Assembly (NCBI GenBank): GCA_002787255.1
Contig: PCWD01000069.1
Span: 1-8,906 of the forward strand
Length of the DNA stretch: 8,906 nucleotides
Direction of reading: 5' to 3'
Source: Parcubacteria group bacterium CG11_big_fil_rev_8_21_14_0_20_39_14
Lineage (GTDB): Bacteria > Patescibacteriota > Minisyncoccia > Minisyncoccales > GCA-002787255
In this document: positions 1 to 5,969 of the stretch, in pieces
How positions within the stretch are numbered: position 1 is the first letter of the stretch
Layout: the number at the start of each line of letters is the position of its first letter
The notes under the pieces: generated by a model
The model's input: the letters and a program-made list of their open reading frames with translations, nothing else
The model's database searches: none
Told to the model about the DNA's origin: nothing
Position numbers and translations under genes: made by a program

Positions 1-952
1 ATTCATTACTCGTCGTATTCCCGAAGCTGGGATTAAGCTTCTGAAACAAAAAAAATATGAGGTAAAAGTGAGCCCCCTTGATAGAGTTTTATCACAGGAT
101 GAGACTATCAAAATGGGAAAGGGCTTTGATGCCATAATAAGTCTTTTAACGGATACAATAGACGGGAAGGTTATGGATGGTATTGGAAAGCAATTAAAAA
201 TAATTGCCAATTACGCGGTCGGTTACAATAACATTGATATTAAAGCGGCAAGGGAGAGGGGAATTGTTGTAACCAATACCCCGGGAGTTTTGACCGAAGC
301 CGTGGCCGAGCATACTATTGCTTTGATTTTTGCTTTGGCCGAGCGGATTGTTGAGTCAGATGAGTTTGTGAGGCAGGGAAAATTCAGAGGCTGGGAACCG
401 ATGCTGTTTTTGGGAACAAGCATTATTGGAAAAACTTTGGGCATATTGGGCCTTGGCAGAATCGGGACAGAAGTCGCCAGAAGAATGCATGATGGTTTTG
501 ATGTGGAAATTATTTATTATGACGTAAAAAGAGACAAAAAGATGGAAAGAAAATGGGGCCTGAAATATGTTAGTTTTCCGACGCTTTTGAGAAAATCCGA
601 TTTTCTGAGCGTTCATGTTCCGTTGCTTCCCCAGACTCGTCACATGATTGGAATGAGAGAATTAAAAATGATGAAAAGAACGGCTTTTTTGATAAATACC
701 TCAAGGGGGCCGGTGGTTGACGAAAGGGCCCTTGTTATTGCTTTAAAAAAGGATATAATCAGAGGAGCGGCTTTGGATGTTTTTGAATGGGAGCCTAAAT
801 TGGCTCCGGGGTTGGTAAAGTTGCCCGATACGGTTTTGACTCCGCACATCGCTTCAGCTACCGAAGAAACAAGGAATAAAATGGCTGAAATGGCTGCCAA
901 GAATATAATAGCGGCGCTTGGGGGAAAAACTCCGCCAAATCTTATTCGGTAA
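1..952 (+). CDS. D-2-hydroxyacid dehydrogenase, NAD-dependent (5' end outside window)
   Basis: Open from base 2 with no start inside the window; the fragment is 316 residues. The first residues (FITRRIPEAGIKLL) already match the N-terminal strand of glyoxylate/hydroxypyruvate reductase-type enzymes, so the GTG at 68 is internal and only a few residues are missing. The Rossmann motif GLGRIG is at fragment residues 150-155. An Asp follows at about 174 (IIYYD), which favours NAD(H) over NADP(H). The catalytic set is present: Arg235 in NTSRGPVVDE, Glu in DVFEWEP (about 260-266) and His282 in LTPHIASAT. The family reversibly reduces 2-oxoacids such as glyoxylate or hydroxypyruvate to D-2-hydroxyacids in the cytosol; the exact substrate cannot be read from sequence. 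The gene ends in TAA, 88 nt before the ferredoxin gene, with a palindrome in the gap. Family assignment is secure, substrate is not. Confidence 0.95.
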   Translation, partial: FITRRIPEAGIKLLKQKKYEVKVSPLDRVLSQDETIKMGKGFDAIISLLTDTIDGKVMDGIGKQLKIIANYAVGYNNIDIKAARERGIVVTNTPGVLTEAVAEHTIALIFALAERIVESDEFVRQGKFRGWEPMLFLGTSIIGKTLGILGLGRIGTEVARRMHDGFDVEIIYYDVKRDKKMERKWGLKYVSFPTLLRKSDFLSVHVPLLPQTRHMIGMRELKMMKRTAFLINTSRGPVVDERALVIALKKDIIRGAALDVFEWEPKLAPGLVKLPDTVLTPHIASATEETRNKMAEMAAKNIIAALGGKTPPNLIR

Positions 953-964
953 TCCCGAATTTTT

Positions 965-1031
965 GCTAATTTTGGTGCGAATATGTGCGAATAATTTGCA
1001 CAAATTAGCACCCATATTCGCACAGATTAGC
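965..1031. repeat. Intergenic word palindrome, GCGAATA type (3+3)
   Basis: Forward words GCTAATT (965-971), GCGAATA (977-983) and GCGAATA (987-993) are followed by inverted words AATTAGC (1003-1009), TATTCGC (1015-1021) and GATTAGC (1025-1031). Words lie 10-12 bases apart in both arms. Opposite words pair around a common centre within 2 bases. It fills most of the gap between the dehydrogenase and the ferredoxin. It has the same architecture as the arrays at 1277, 5861, 6567 and 8326. No protein or T-run is associated with it. Confidence 0.75.
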
Positions 1032-1040
1032 GAGTTTTTA

Positions 1041-1268
1041 ATGAAGGTCGTTTACGATAGAAAAAAATGTATTGGCTGCGGTTCTTGCGCCGTAGTTTGC
1101 GCTGATTTTTGGGAAATGGCAAAAGACGGCAAAGCTATTTTAAAGAAGGGAAAGCTTAATCAAAAAACAACAAAATATGAAGTAGTTTTTGAATGGACCG
1201 ATGAGAGGGGCTGCAATTCCGACGCTGTTGATGTCTGTCCGGTAAAAGCGATAACATTAGAAGACTAA
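1041..1268 (+). CDS. Ferredoxin, single [4Fe-4S] cluster, 75 aa
   Basis: Small cytosolic electron carrier. The cluster ligands are visible: Cys10, Cys13 and Cys16 in CIGCGSC, and Cys66 in the CP motif near the C-terminus. Two further cysteines, Cys20 and Cys58, sit where single-cluster ferredoxins of the Thermotoga/Pyrococcus type carry a disulfide, so one is likely here (inference). There is no second CxxCxxC motif, unlike the 2[4Fe-4S] clostridial type. The ATG at 1041 gives the family N-terminus MKVVYDRKKCIGCG. The frame is open upstream to 918, but that stretch translates the intergenic palindrome and overlaps the dehydrogenase. No Shine-Dalgarno sequence precedes the start. The redox partner cannot be named from context. 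A cross-link between this ferredoxin and the upstream dehydrogenase is not indicated. Confidence 0.93.
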   Translation: MKVVYDRKKCIGCGSCAVVCADFWEMAKDGKAILKKGKLNQKTTKYEVVFEWTDERGCNSDAVDVCPVKAITLED

Positions 1269-1276
1269 AACCGTAC

Positions 1277-1367
1277 ACGAATATTTTTGCGAATATATAC
1301 GAATAATTTGCGAATAATTGATTAAAACTTTCGCATACTATTCGCAAATATCCGCATATTTATTTGT
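1277..1367. repeat. Intergenic word palindrome, GCGAATA type (4+4)
   Basis: Forward words ACGAATA (1277-1283), GCGAATA (1289-1295), ACGAATA (1299-1305) and GCGAATA (1310-1316). Inverted words are CTTTCGC (1328-1334), TATTCGC (1339-1345), TATCCGC (1349-1355) and TATTTGT (1361-1367). Start plus partner end equals 2644 for all four pairs, so the two arms are in exact mirror register. The loop is 1317-1327. It occupies the gap between the ferredoxin and L25 genes and ends nine bases before the L25 ATG. Confidence 0.8.
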
Positions 1368-1375
1368 GTGTTGTT

Positions 1376-2077
1376 ATGTATATCCTAGAAGTCAAGCTTC
1401 GTCAAATAACGGGTAAAAAAGTCAAATCATTAAGGGAATCTGGAGTGTTGCCGGCTGTTTTGTATGGTCCTAAAATAAAAAAGGCCTTAGCTTTAGAAGT
1501 GGATTATGAGAAATTCAAAGAGTTATACCAGAAAGTCGGGGAAAGCTCTCTGATAAAATTAAAAATAGACGAATCCCATACCATTGAGACAAAGATGCGG
1601 GATAAAGAAGAAAAGGATGTTTTAATTAGAGGGGTCCAGAAAGACGTACTCTCCGATAAATTCTTGCATGCTGATTTTTACGAAGTTCTGATGACAGAAA
1701 AGATTAAATTGACGGTTCCTTTGAAATTTAGGGGTTCATCTGAAGCGGTTAAAAGTTTGGGAGGAATTTTAATAAAAAATATTACAGAGCTCGAGATTGA
1801 AGCTCTGCCAGGTGATATCCCAAAGGAATTAAATGTTGATTTATCCAAACTTGAAACTTTTGAAGATAATATCAAAGTGAAAGATATTGAGGTTTCTCCG
1901 GAGGTAAAGATTATTGCCGGTCCCGAAGAAATAGTTGTTTTAGTTGCGCCCCCAAGGGCTGAAGAAGAGCTAAAAGAACTTGAAGAGAAGCCCGAAGAAA
2001 GAGTTAAAGAAGTTGAGAAAGTTGAATTCCCGTCCTCTAAAGCTGCGACTGCGTCCTCCGAGCCTGGCGGCAACTAA
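1376..2077 (+). CDS. rplY: Large ribosomal subunit protein bL25 (CTC/TL5 long form), 233 aa
   Basis: Binds 5S rRNA in the central protuberance of the 50S subunit. The N-terminal L25 domain (about 1-95) has the family pattern, with LRQITGKKVKSLR followed by SGVLPAVLYG. The C-terminal TL5/CTC beta domain (about 100-195) includes LTVPLKFRGSSEAV and GGILIKNITELEIEALPGDIP. An acidic, low-complexity tail (about 196-233) follows, as in many CTC proteins. The ATG at 1376 is preferred to an in-frame TTG at 1364, because homologues begin just before the EVKLRQ strand and the upstream codons belong to the palindrome. There is no Shine-Dalgarno sequence. The gene lies 16 nt upstream of the transglycosylase and is probably co-transcribed with it. 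The family's usual partner gene pth is not here. Confidence 0.95.
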   Translation: MYILEVKLRQITGKKVKSLRESGVLPAVLYGPKIKKALALEVDYEKFKELYQKVGESSLIKLKIDESHTIETKMRDKEEKDVLIRGVQKDVLSDKFLHADFYEVLMTEKIKLTVPLKFRGSSEAVKSLGGILIKNITELEIEALPGDIPKELNVDLSKLETFEDNIKVKDIEVSPEVKIIAGPEEIVVLVAPPRAEEELKELEEKPEERVKEVEKVEFPSSKAATASSEPGGN

Positions 2078-2093
2078 CAAACATTTTAAACAA

Positions 2094-3419
2094 ATGTTTA
2101 CTAAAAAGAAAAATTTTTCAAAAAAAGCCAGAACTTTCTGGCTTTTCGGGCTTTTAGCGGCTGTTTTGCTTGGTTGGGTTCAAATTAGCGTCTCTCAAGC
2201 TCCGAATAATCAAGAGCAAAAAAATTTCAAGGAAATTTTAAAAAAAGAAATCGAAGAAACTGAGAAACAAATTGAGGAGTATGGGGATATAATTGCTTCC
2301 AAAGAAACTGAAGCCCAAACTCTTTCGGGTGAAATTCAGAAGTTTGACGCTCAGATTAAAAAAATAGAGTTGGAAATTAAAAAGACCAACCTTGTTTTAG
2401 AAGAGGCTGAATTGGCGATTAGGGAAAGGGAGGCGGAAATTTCAAAAATTGAAGGGTTCCTATCTCAGCGAAAAATTCTTCTAAGAGAGTTTCTTAAAGA
2501 AATTCATAATTTTGATGAGCATTCTTTTCTGGAAATTATTTTACAAAACAATGAAATTTCCGATTTCTTTGATGAAGTTCAGGCTCTGCAAAATGTTCAT
2601 AATAATTTACAGGGAGCCCTTAAAGAATTTAAAGAATTTAAAAAGGGTTTAGAGACCGAGAAAGAAGCCTATGAGGGAGCAAGGGAGGAACAATTAGCTT
2701 TGAACCGTCTTCAAAAGCTCCAACAAAATGAATTAAAAGAAAAAAGGAACGGCCGAAAAAGACTTCTTGGGGTCACAAAAGGCGAAGAAAAAAAGTATCA
2801 AAACTTATTAAAAGAAGCTAAAAAGAGCGTCACCGAAATTAAAAAACAGCTTTTTGTGCTTGAGGGAATGTCCATCACTTTTGAAGAAGCTTTGGATTTC
2901 GCAAAATTTGCTTCGGAAAGAACCGGCGTCAGGCCCGCCCTTTTGCTGGCAGTGCTTCATGTTGAGACAAAACTCGGAACGGATCTCGGCACAGGAAATT
3001 GGAAGAGAGATATGAAACCTGGCAACCAGCAGAAAGCTTTTAAGGAAATTTGTGAAAAATTAAATCTTGACCCCGATTTGATACCGGTTTCCCGCAAGCC
3101 GTCTTATGGTTGGGGGGGGGCAATGGGACCGGGTCAGTTTTTGCCGCAAACTTGGTTATCTTACGAAAATGAAATCGCTCAGCTTGCGGGGCACAATCCC
3201 CCCAATCCCTGGGACTTAAAAGACGCTTTTGTGGCTACCGCTCTTAAGCTTGCCAAAGCCGGAGCAAATCTTAAAACTTATGAATCGGAAAGAAAATCTG
3301 TATTGATATTTTTTGCCGGCAGCCGGTGGAACAGACCTCATTATAGTTGGTATGGAACAAAAATAATGAATCAGGCCGAAATCTACCAAAAACAAATTAA
3401 TATTTTGGAGGGAAAATAA
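2094..3419 (+). CDS. Exported coiled-coil lytic murein transglycosylase, MltB-like, 441 aa
   Basis: Predicted to cleave the MurNAc-GlcNAc bond of peptidoglycan outside the membrane. Residues 1-12 are basic. A hydrophobic segment follows at 13-35 (WLFGLLAAVLLGWV), then SQA at 34-36, a possible signal-peptidase site; it could equally be a membrane anchor. Residues about 41-255 are Glu/Lys-rich heptads, a long coiled coil resembling CwlO/PcsB/EnvC-type regulators. The C-terminal domain (about 262-436) is of transglycosylase type: the likely catalytic Glu291 is in LLAVLHVETKLG, GGAMGPGQFLPQTW is at 341-354, and DAFVATALKLAKAG is at 377-390. The ATG at 2094 gives a proper signal sequence; the longer open frame overlaps L25. 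A run of nine G (3112-3120) encodes the Trp-Gly-Gly before the conserved motif, so any slippage would remove the catalytic motif. The first hairpin of the downstream array begins inside its stop codon. Confidence 0.88.
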   Translation: MFTKKKNFSKKARTFWLFGLLAAVLLGWVQISVSQAPNNQEQKNFKEILKKEIEETEKQIEEYGDIIASKETEAQTLSGEIQKFDAQIKKIELEIKKTNLVLEEAELAIREREAEISKIEGFLSQRKILLREFLKEIHNFDEHSFLEIILQNNEISDFFDEVQALQNVHNNLQGALKEFKEFKKGLETEKEAYEGAREEQLALNRLQKLQQNELKEKRNGRKRLLGVTKGEEKKYQNLLKEAKKSVTEIKKQLFVLEGMSITFEEALDFAKFASERTGVRPALLLAVLHVETKLGTDLGTGNWKRDMKPGNQQKAFKEICEKLNLDPDLIPVSRKPSYGWGGAMGPGQFLPQTWLSYENEIAQLAGHNPPNPWDLKDAFVATALKLAKAGANLKTYESERKSVLIFFAGSRWNRPHYSWYGTKIMNQAEIYQKQINILEGK

Positions 3420-3475
3420 CCCTGTACCACTAAAGGGTACAGGGTTACCGTGAACCCTTTAGTGGTTCACGGTAA
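3418..3475. repeat. Two tandem perfect hairpins with mutually complementary loops
   Basis: Hairpin 1 has stem AACCCTGTACC (3418-3428) with 3436-3446 and loop ACTAAAG (3429-3435). Hairpin 2 has stem TTACCGTGAACC (3445-3456) with 3464-3475 and loop CTTTAGT (3457-3463). The stems are perfect, at 11 and 12 bp. The loops are exact reverse complements. The match extends to 13 bases: ACCACTAAAGGGT (3426-3438) against ACCCTTTAGTGGT (3454-3466). The pair could therefore form a loop-loop contact, or refold into one alternative hairpin. There is no T-run, so it is not a classical terminator. Confidence 0.85.
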
Positions 3476-3494
3476 ATTATGGTCAAAAGGATGG

Positions 3495-3519
3495 ACTATG
3501 GAGTTTCAGTCTCTATAGT
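3495..3519. other. Hairpin with 7-nt loop in convergent gap
   Basis: ACTATGGAG (3495-3503) pairs with CTCTATAGT (3511-3519) around loop TTTCAGT: nine pairs including one G-U. It is third in a row of four hairpins with 7-nt loops between the transglycosylase and prfA. An open frame of about 70 codons crossing 3479-3691 runs through these hairpins and then antisense to prfA; it is not a credible gene. Confidence 0.6.
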
Positions 3520-3522
3520 AAC

Positions 3523-3549
3523 AAAATACGGCCGCAATAGCCGTATTTT
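3523..3549. terminator. Bidirectional intrinsic terminator
   Basis: AAAATACGGC (3523-3532) pairs perfectly with GCCGTATTTT (3540-3549) around the 7-nt loop CGCAATA. A T-run follows on the plus strand, and the A-run on the left serves as a T-run on the minus strand. It lies between convergent genes, so it can stop transcripts from the transglycosylase (plus) and from prfA (minus). Confidence 0.8.
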
Positions 3550-3567
3550 TATCTCTTTAATAAATTA

Positions 3568-4605
3568 TTATTTTAATTGTTTTTGCAGTTCATCAATTAT
3601 TTGGTCCAAATTACCGTCCATAATTTTTTCTATATTGTGCCAGCTTTTTTTTATTCGGTGGTCGGTAATTCTATCCTGGGGAAAATTATAAGTCCTGATT
3701 TTTTCCGACCGATCCCCCGAACCTATTTGCTTTTTTCGGGTTTCTGAAGTCTTTTTGGCTTCTTCCTCCAATTTCATCGCCATTATTCTGGCCCTTAAAA
3801 TACTTAAAGCGTATTCTTTATTTTGGACCTGGGTTCTGGCTTGTTGGGAGCTAACCGCGATTCCTGTCGGCAGGTGGGTAACCCTGACCGCTGATTCTCT
3901 TCGATTAACAAGCTGACCCCCCGGTCCAGAAGCTCTAAAGGTTTCAATTTTTAAATCCTGGGGATTAATTTTTATTTGAGCGGTAGATGGTTTTGGCAGA
4001 ACAGCCACTGTGGCGGCTGAGGTATGTACTCTTCCGCTTTTTTCTGTTTCGGGAATCCTTTGAATTCTATGAACTCCGCTCTCATATCGCATTTTGGAAA
4101 AGGCGCTTCCGTTTTTAATTTCAAATATAATTTCCTTAAGACCTCTGAGACTTGATTGATGGGAGGTTAAAATATTTAAATTCCATCCCATTTTTTGAGC
4201 ATATTTTGAGTACATTCTAAAAAGGTCGTTCGCAAAAAGGGCGGCTTCTTCTCCGCCAGCGCCGGCTCGAATTTCAACAATAGCCGGCCCCCTTTTTGGA
4301 GTTTGTTCATCACCTCCATTTGTTAAGGTTTCCAGCTCCTTCTCTAATAATTCTTTTTTGAGGACAAGATTTGCTATTTCCTCTTCGGCTAAATTTACAA
4401 GGTCAATATCCTCTTTTGCCTTTATAATTTCCTCATTTTCTAAAATATTTTTTTTAATTTCCTCAATTTCTTCTGCTTTTTCAATTATTTTTTTTAATGT
4501 TATGTATCTTTTGGAAAGTTCTTCCAATTTTTCTGGACAAGAAATTAGCTCGGGGTCAGCGAGTTTTTGGGTTAATTCATCGTATTCTTCTTTAATCTCT
4601 CCCAT
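3568..4605 (-). CDS. prfA: Peptide chain release factor 1 (RF1), 345 aa
   Basis: Recognises UAA and UAG in the ribosomal A site and triggers peptidyl-tRNA hydrolysis. With the ATG at 4605 as residue 1, the RF1-type stop-codon tripeptide PxT is PET (185-187); RF2 would have SPF. The catalytic GGQ is at 229-231, in RASGPGGQLVNRRESAVRVTHLP. The GGQ neighbourhood is slightly divergent (LVNRRES). The N-terminal helical domain (1-100), the acidic-loop motif VEIRAGAGGEEAALFANDLFRMY and the C-terminal GSGDRSEKIRTYNFPQDRITDHR are all present. An in-frame TTG at 4626 would add seven residues, but its codons derive from the intergenic GCGAAT word element; the choice of start is open. It follows rpmE by 57 nt (36 nt with the TTG), the rpmE-prfA order common in bacteria. 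prmC, often next, is absent. Confidence 0.95.
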   Translation of the reverse strand: MGEIKEEYDELTQKLADPELISCPEKLEELSKRYITLKKIIEKAEEIEEIKKNILENEEIIKAKEDIDLVNLAEEEIANLVLKKELLEKELETLTNGGDEQTPKRGPAIVEIRAGAGGEEAALFANDLFRMYSKYAQKMGWNLNILTSHQSSLRGLKEIIFEIKNGSAFSKMRYESGVHRIQRIPETEKSGRVHTSAATVAVLPKPSTAQIKINPQDLKIETFRASGPGGQLVNRRESAVRVTHLPTGIAVSSQQARTQVQNKEYALSILRARIMAMKLEEEAKKTSETRKKQIGSGDRSEKIRTYNFPQDRITDHRIKKSWHNIEKIMDGNLDQIIDELQKQLK

Positions 4606-4619
4606 ATTAGCCAAAATTT

Positions 4620-4664
4620 TTCGCAAATTATTTGCGTTAGATTCGCATATTTATTTAGTGTGTT
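4620..4664. repeat. Degenerate GCGAAT-word element between rpmE and prfA
   Basis: It contains TTCGCAAAT, ATTTGCG and ATTCGCATA words. It ends with CGCATATTTATTT (4644-4656), then A, then GTGTGTT (4658-4664). The same 13-mer followed directly by GTGTGTT occurs at 1353-1372, in the ferredoxin-L25 gap. Both copies face the same way, although the neighbouring genes are on opposite strands. It looks like a decayed relative of the 1277 element. Confidence 0.6.
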
Positions 4665-4893
4665 ATTTCCGTTTCCTCTTCTTTATTTCTGCTTTCTTAG
4701 CCAATCTCTTTTTAAATCTTTCTACTCGGCCGGCAGTATCAACCATTTTTTCCTTGCCGGTATAAAAAGGATGGCAGGCAGAGCAAATTTCTGTCTCAAT
4801 TTCTTCCCTGACAGAGCCAACAGTAAATTCGTTTCCGCAGGCACAGCGAACCTTGGCATTGGGATAATACTTTGGATGAATGTCTTTTTTCAT
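4663..4893 (-). CDS. rpmE: Large ribosomal subunit protein bL31, zinc-binding form, 76 aa
   Basis: bL31 bridges the 50S central protuberance and the 30S head. The zinc (C+) form is shown by Cys17 and Cys19 (CAC) and Cys37 and Cys40 (CSACHPF). The family start MKKDIHPKY and the motif FYTGKEKMVDTAGRVERFKKR are present. The C-terminus ends in a very basic tail (KKAEIKKRKRK). The ATG at 4893 is chosen because L31 proteins begin exactly at MKxxIHP; an in-frame ATG at 4911 would add six non-homologous residues. There is no Shine-Dalgarno sequence. It is first in an rpmE-prfA transcript, with a strong promoter about 105 nt upstream and a structured leader. Zinc-dependent swapping with a C- paralogue is known in the family, but nothing here shows regulation of that kind. 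Confidence 0.96.
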   Translation of the reverse strand: MKKDIHPKYYPNAKVRCACGNEFTVGSVREEIETEICSACHPFYTGKEKMVDTAGRVERFKKRLAKKAEIKKRKRK

Positions 4894-4896
4894 AAC

Positions 4897-4978
4897 TTTG
4901 TTTAAGCACATAGGCGCTTACTCGGATTTACCTCGCTCGCGCGCTATTTACAATGCGAACGGAGTCCCACACCGAGTT
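4897..4978 (-). promoter_or_regulatory. Structured 5' leader of rpmE
   Basis: In the transcribed (minus-strand) sense the roughly 105-nt leader holds an outer stem ACTCGG/CCGAGT enclosing CGTTCGC/GCGAGCG (seven pairs, one G-U). A small hairpin TAAGC/GCTTA then lies just before the start codon and spans the upstream ATG at 4911. L31 leaders are autoregulatory in some bacteria (established). That this one is so is inference; I do not recognise a known family. Confidence 0.4.
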
Positions 4979-5005
4979 TTGCTCTTTGCTTTTTGATTTT
5001 ATTTT

Positions 5006-5033
5006 AGTATAGCCGAAATATCAATTTAATCAA
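5006..5033 (-). promoter_or_regulatory. Sigma-70-type promoter for rpmE-prfA
   Basis: On the minus strand, TTGATT (5028-5033) and TATACT (5006-5011) are separated by 16 bp. Transcription would start near 4999. It lies in the 213-bp divergent region shared with rpsB. Confidence 0.65.
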
Positions 5034-5047
5034 GAGTTTTCCTTCCA

Positions 5048-5071
5048 TCCGTGTTTCCTCTCCGTGTTTCC
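5048..5071 (+). repeat. Direct repeat TCCGTGTTTCC x2 beside the rpsB promoter
   Basis: TCCGTGTTTCC occurs at 5048-5058 and 5061-5071, a 13-bp period, ending immediately before the -35 box of rpsB. No inverted arm is seen. It could be an operator or the remnant of a word array. Confidence 0.5.
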
Positions 5072-5072
5072 C

Positions 5073-5100
5073 TTGAAATGTTTTTGTGTTATGGTATATT
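5073..5100 (+). promoter_or_regulatory. rpsB promoter predicting a leaderless mRNA
   Basis: TTGAAA (5073-5078), a 16-bp spacer and TATATT (5095-5100), with an extended -10 TGG just before it. The -10 box ends six bases before the rpsB ATG at 5107, so transcription should begin at or within a base or two of the start codon. Confidence 0.7.
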
Positions 5101-5106
5101 AAAATA

Positions 5107-5859
5107 ATGTCAGAAGAAACGGCAAATGTTCAAGAAAAAAAAGCAGAAGCAAAGTCAGAAGAAAAAGATTCGGCTGATTTAATTATTGATGTAGACGAGA
5201 TGGTAAAAGCCGGCGTTTATTTTGGTCACAGAAAATCAAAGCGACATCCAAAAATGAAGCCGTATATTTTTACTGTTAAAAATAATGTTGATATAATAGA
5301 CCTTCAGCAGTCCGCGGAAAAGCTTAAAGGCGCTTTAGAATTTTTACAAAAGATAATCAGGGACAGGGGAAAAATTCTTTTTGTTGGAACCAGACTCCAG
5401 GCAAAAAATTCGCTTAAAGATTTAGCCGAGGCTACAGAAATGCCCTATGTTAATGAGAGATGGTTAGGAGGATTTTTAACTAATTTTCAGACAATGTTAA
5501 AGAGAATTGAATATTTTAATGAATTGCAAAAAAAGAAAGAATCAGGAGAGTTTGAAAAATATTCTAAAAAAGAACGCATAAAATTAGATAAAGAACTGAA
5601 AAATTTAGAAGAAAAATTCGGAGGGGTAAAGGAAATTAAAAAATTACCGGAAGCCCTTTTTATATTAGACTTAAAAAAGGATGCTCTTGCCGGAAAGGAA
5701 GCAAAAAGATTGGGAATTCCGGTGGTAGCAGTCTGCGACACCAATACCGATCCTGATTTGTCTGATTGGCCAATTCCGGCCAATGATGACGCCATCTCTT
5801 CAATAAAGTATATTTTAGAAAAAGTGAAAGAAGCCATTTTGAAGGCGAAAGAAAAATAA
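5107..5859 (+). CDS. rpsB: Small ribosomal subunit protein uS2, 250 aa
   Basis: uS2 joins the 30S subunit late and is needed for uS1 binding and initiation. Signatures are clear: GVYFGHRKSKRHPKMKPYIF (36-55), NERWLGGFLTNFQT (116-129), the central coiled-coil insertion (about 135-185), LPEALFILDLKK (180-191), and CDTNTDPDLSDWPIPANDDAI (210-230). A Glu/Lys-rich N-terminal extension of about 27 residues precedes the usual start. The ATG at 5107 is preferred to a GTG at 5086, because codons 5086-5106 coincide with the -10 box. It is followed by tsf, the classic rpsB-tsf operon, but with a large 110-nt palindrome-bearing gap. A conventional ribosome-binding leader is absent. Confidence 0.97.
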   Translation: MSEETANVQEKKAEAKSEEKDSADLIIDVDEMVKAGVYFGHRKSKRHPKMKPYIFTVKNNVDIIDLQQSAEKLKGALEFLQKIIRDRGKILFVGTRLQAKNSLKDLAEATEMPYVNERWLGGFLTNFQTMLKRIEYFNELQKKKESGEFEKYSKKERIKLDKELKNLEEKFGGVKEIKKLPEALFILDLKKDALAGKEAKRLGIPVVAVCDTNTDPDLSDWPIPANDDAISSIKYILEKVKEAILKAKEK

Positions 5860-5860
5860 T

Positions 5861-5954
5861 TCTGTGTAGTTCTGTGCTCTCATCTGTGTCGTTCTGTGTA
5901 AAATTCTTGTTTTCCACACAGATTTACACAAATGGGAACACAGATAAACACAGA
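5861..5954. repeat. Intergenic word palindrome, TCTGTGT type (4+4)
   Basis: Forward words start at 5861, 5871, 5883 and 5893 (TCTGTGT, with TCTGTGC at 5871). Inverted words are at 5916-5922 (ACACAGA), 5926-5932 (ACACAAA), 5938-5944 (ACACAGA) and 5948-5954 (ACACAGA). Spacing is 10, 12, 10 in both arms, and every start plus partner end equals 11815: exact mirror register. The loop is 5900-5915. It fills the rpsB-tsf gap. Confidence 0.85.
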
Positions 5955-5969
5955 AATAACTTTTAATAC

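Noticed and set aside
68..952. GTG at 68 as the dehydrogenase start.
   Set aside because: The frame is open to the window edge, and the upstream residues match the family N-terminus.
3479..3691. 70-codon plus-strand frame after the hairpins.
   Set aside because: It crosses two hairpins including the terminator, then runs antisense to prfA.
5861..5954. CRISPR-like array reading of the regular word spacing.
   Set aside because: Words are 7 nt with 3-5 nt spacers and invert at the centre. No repeats of 23 nt or more and no cas genes.
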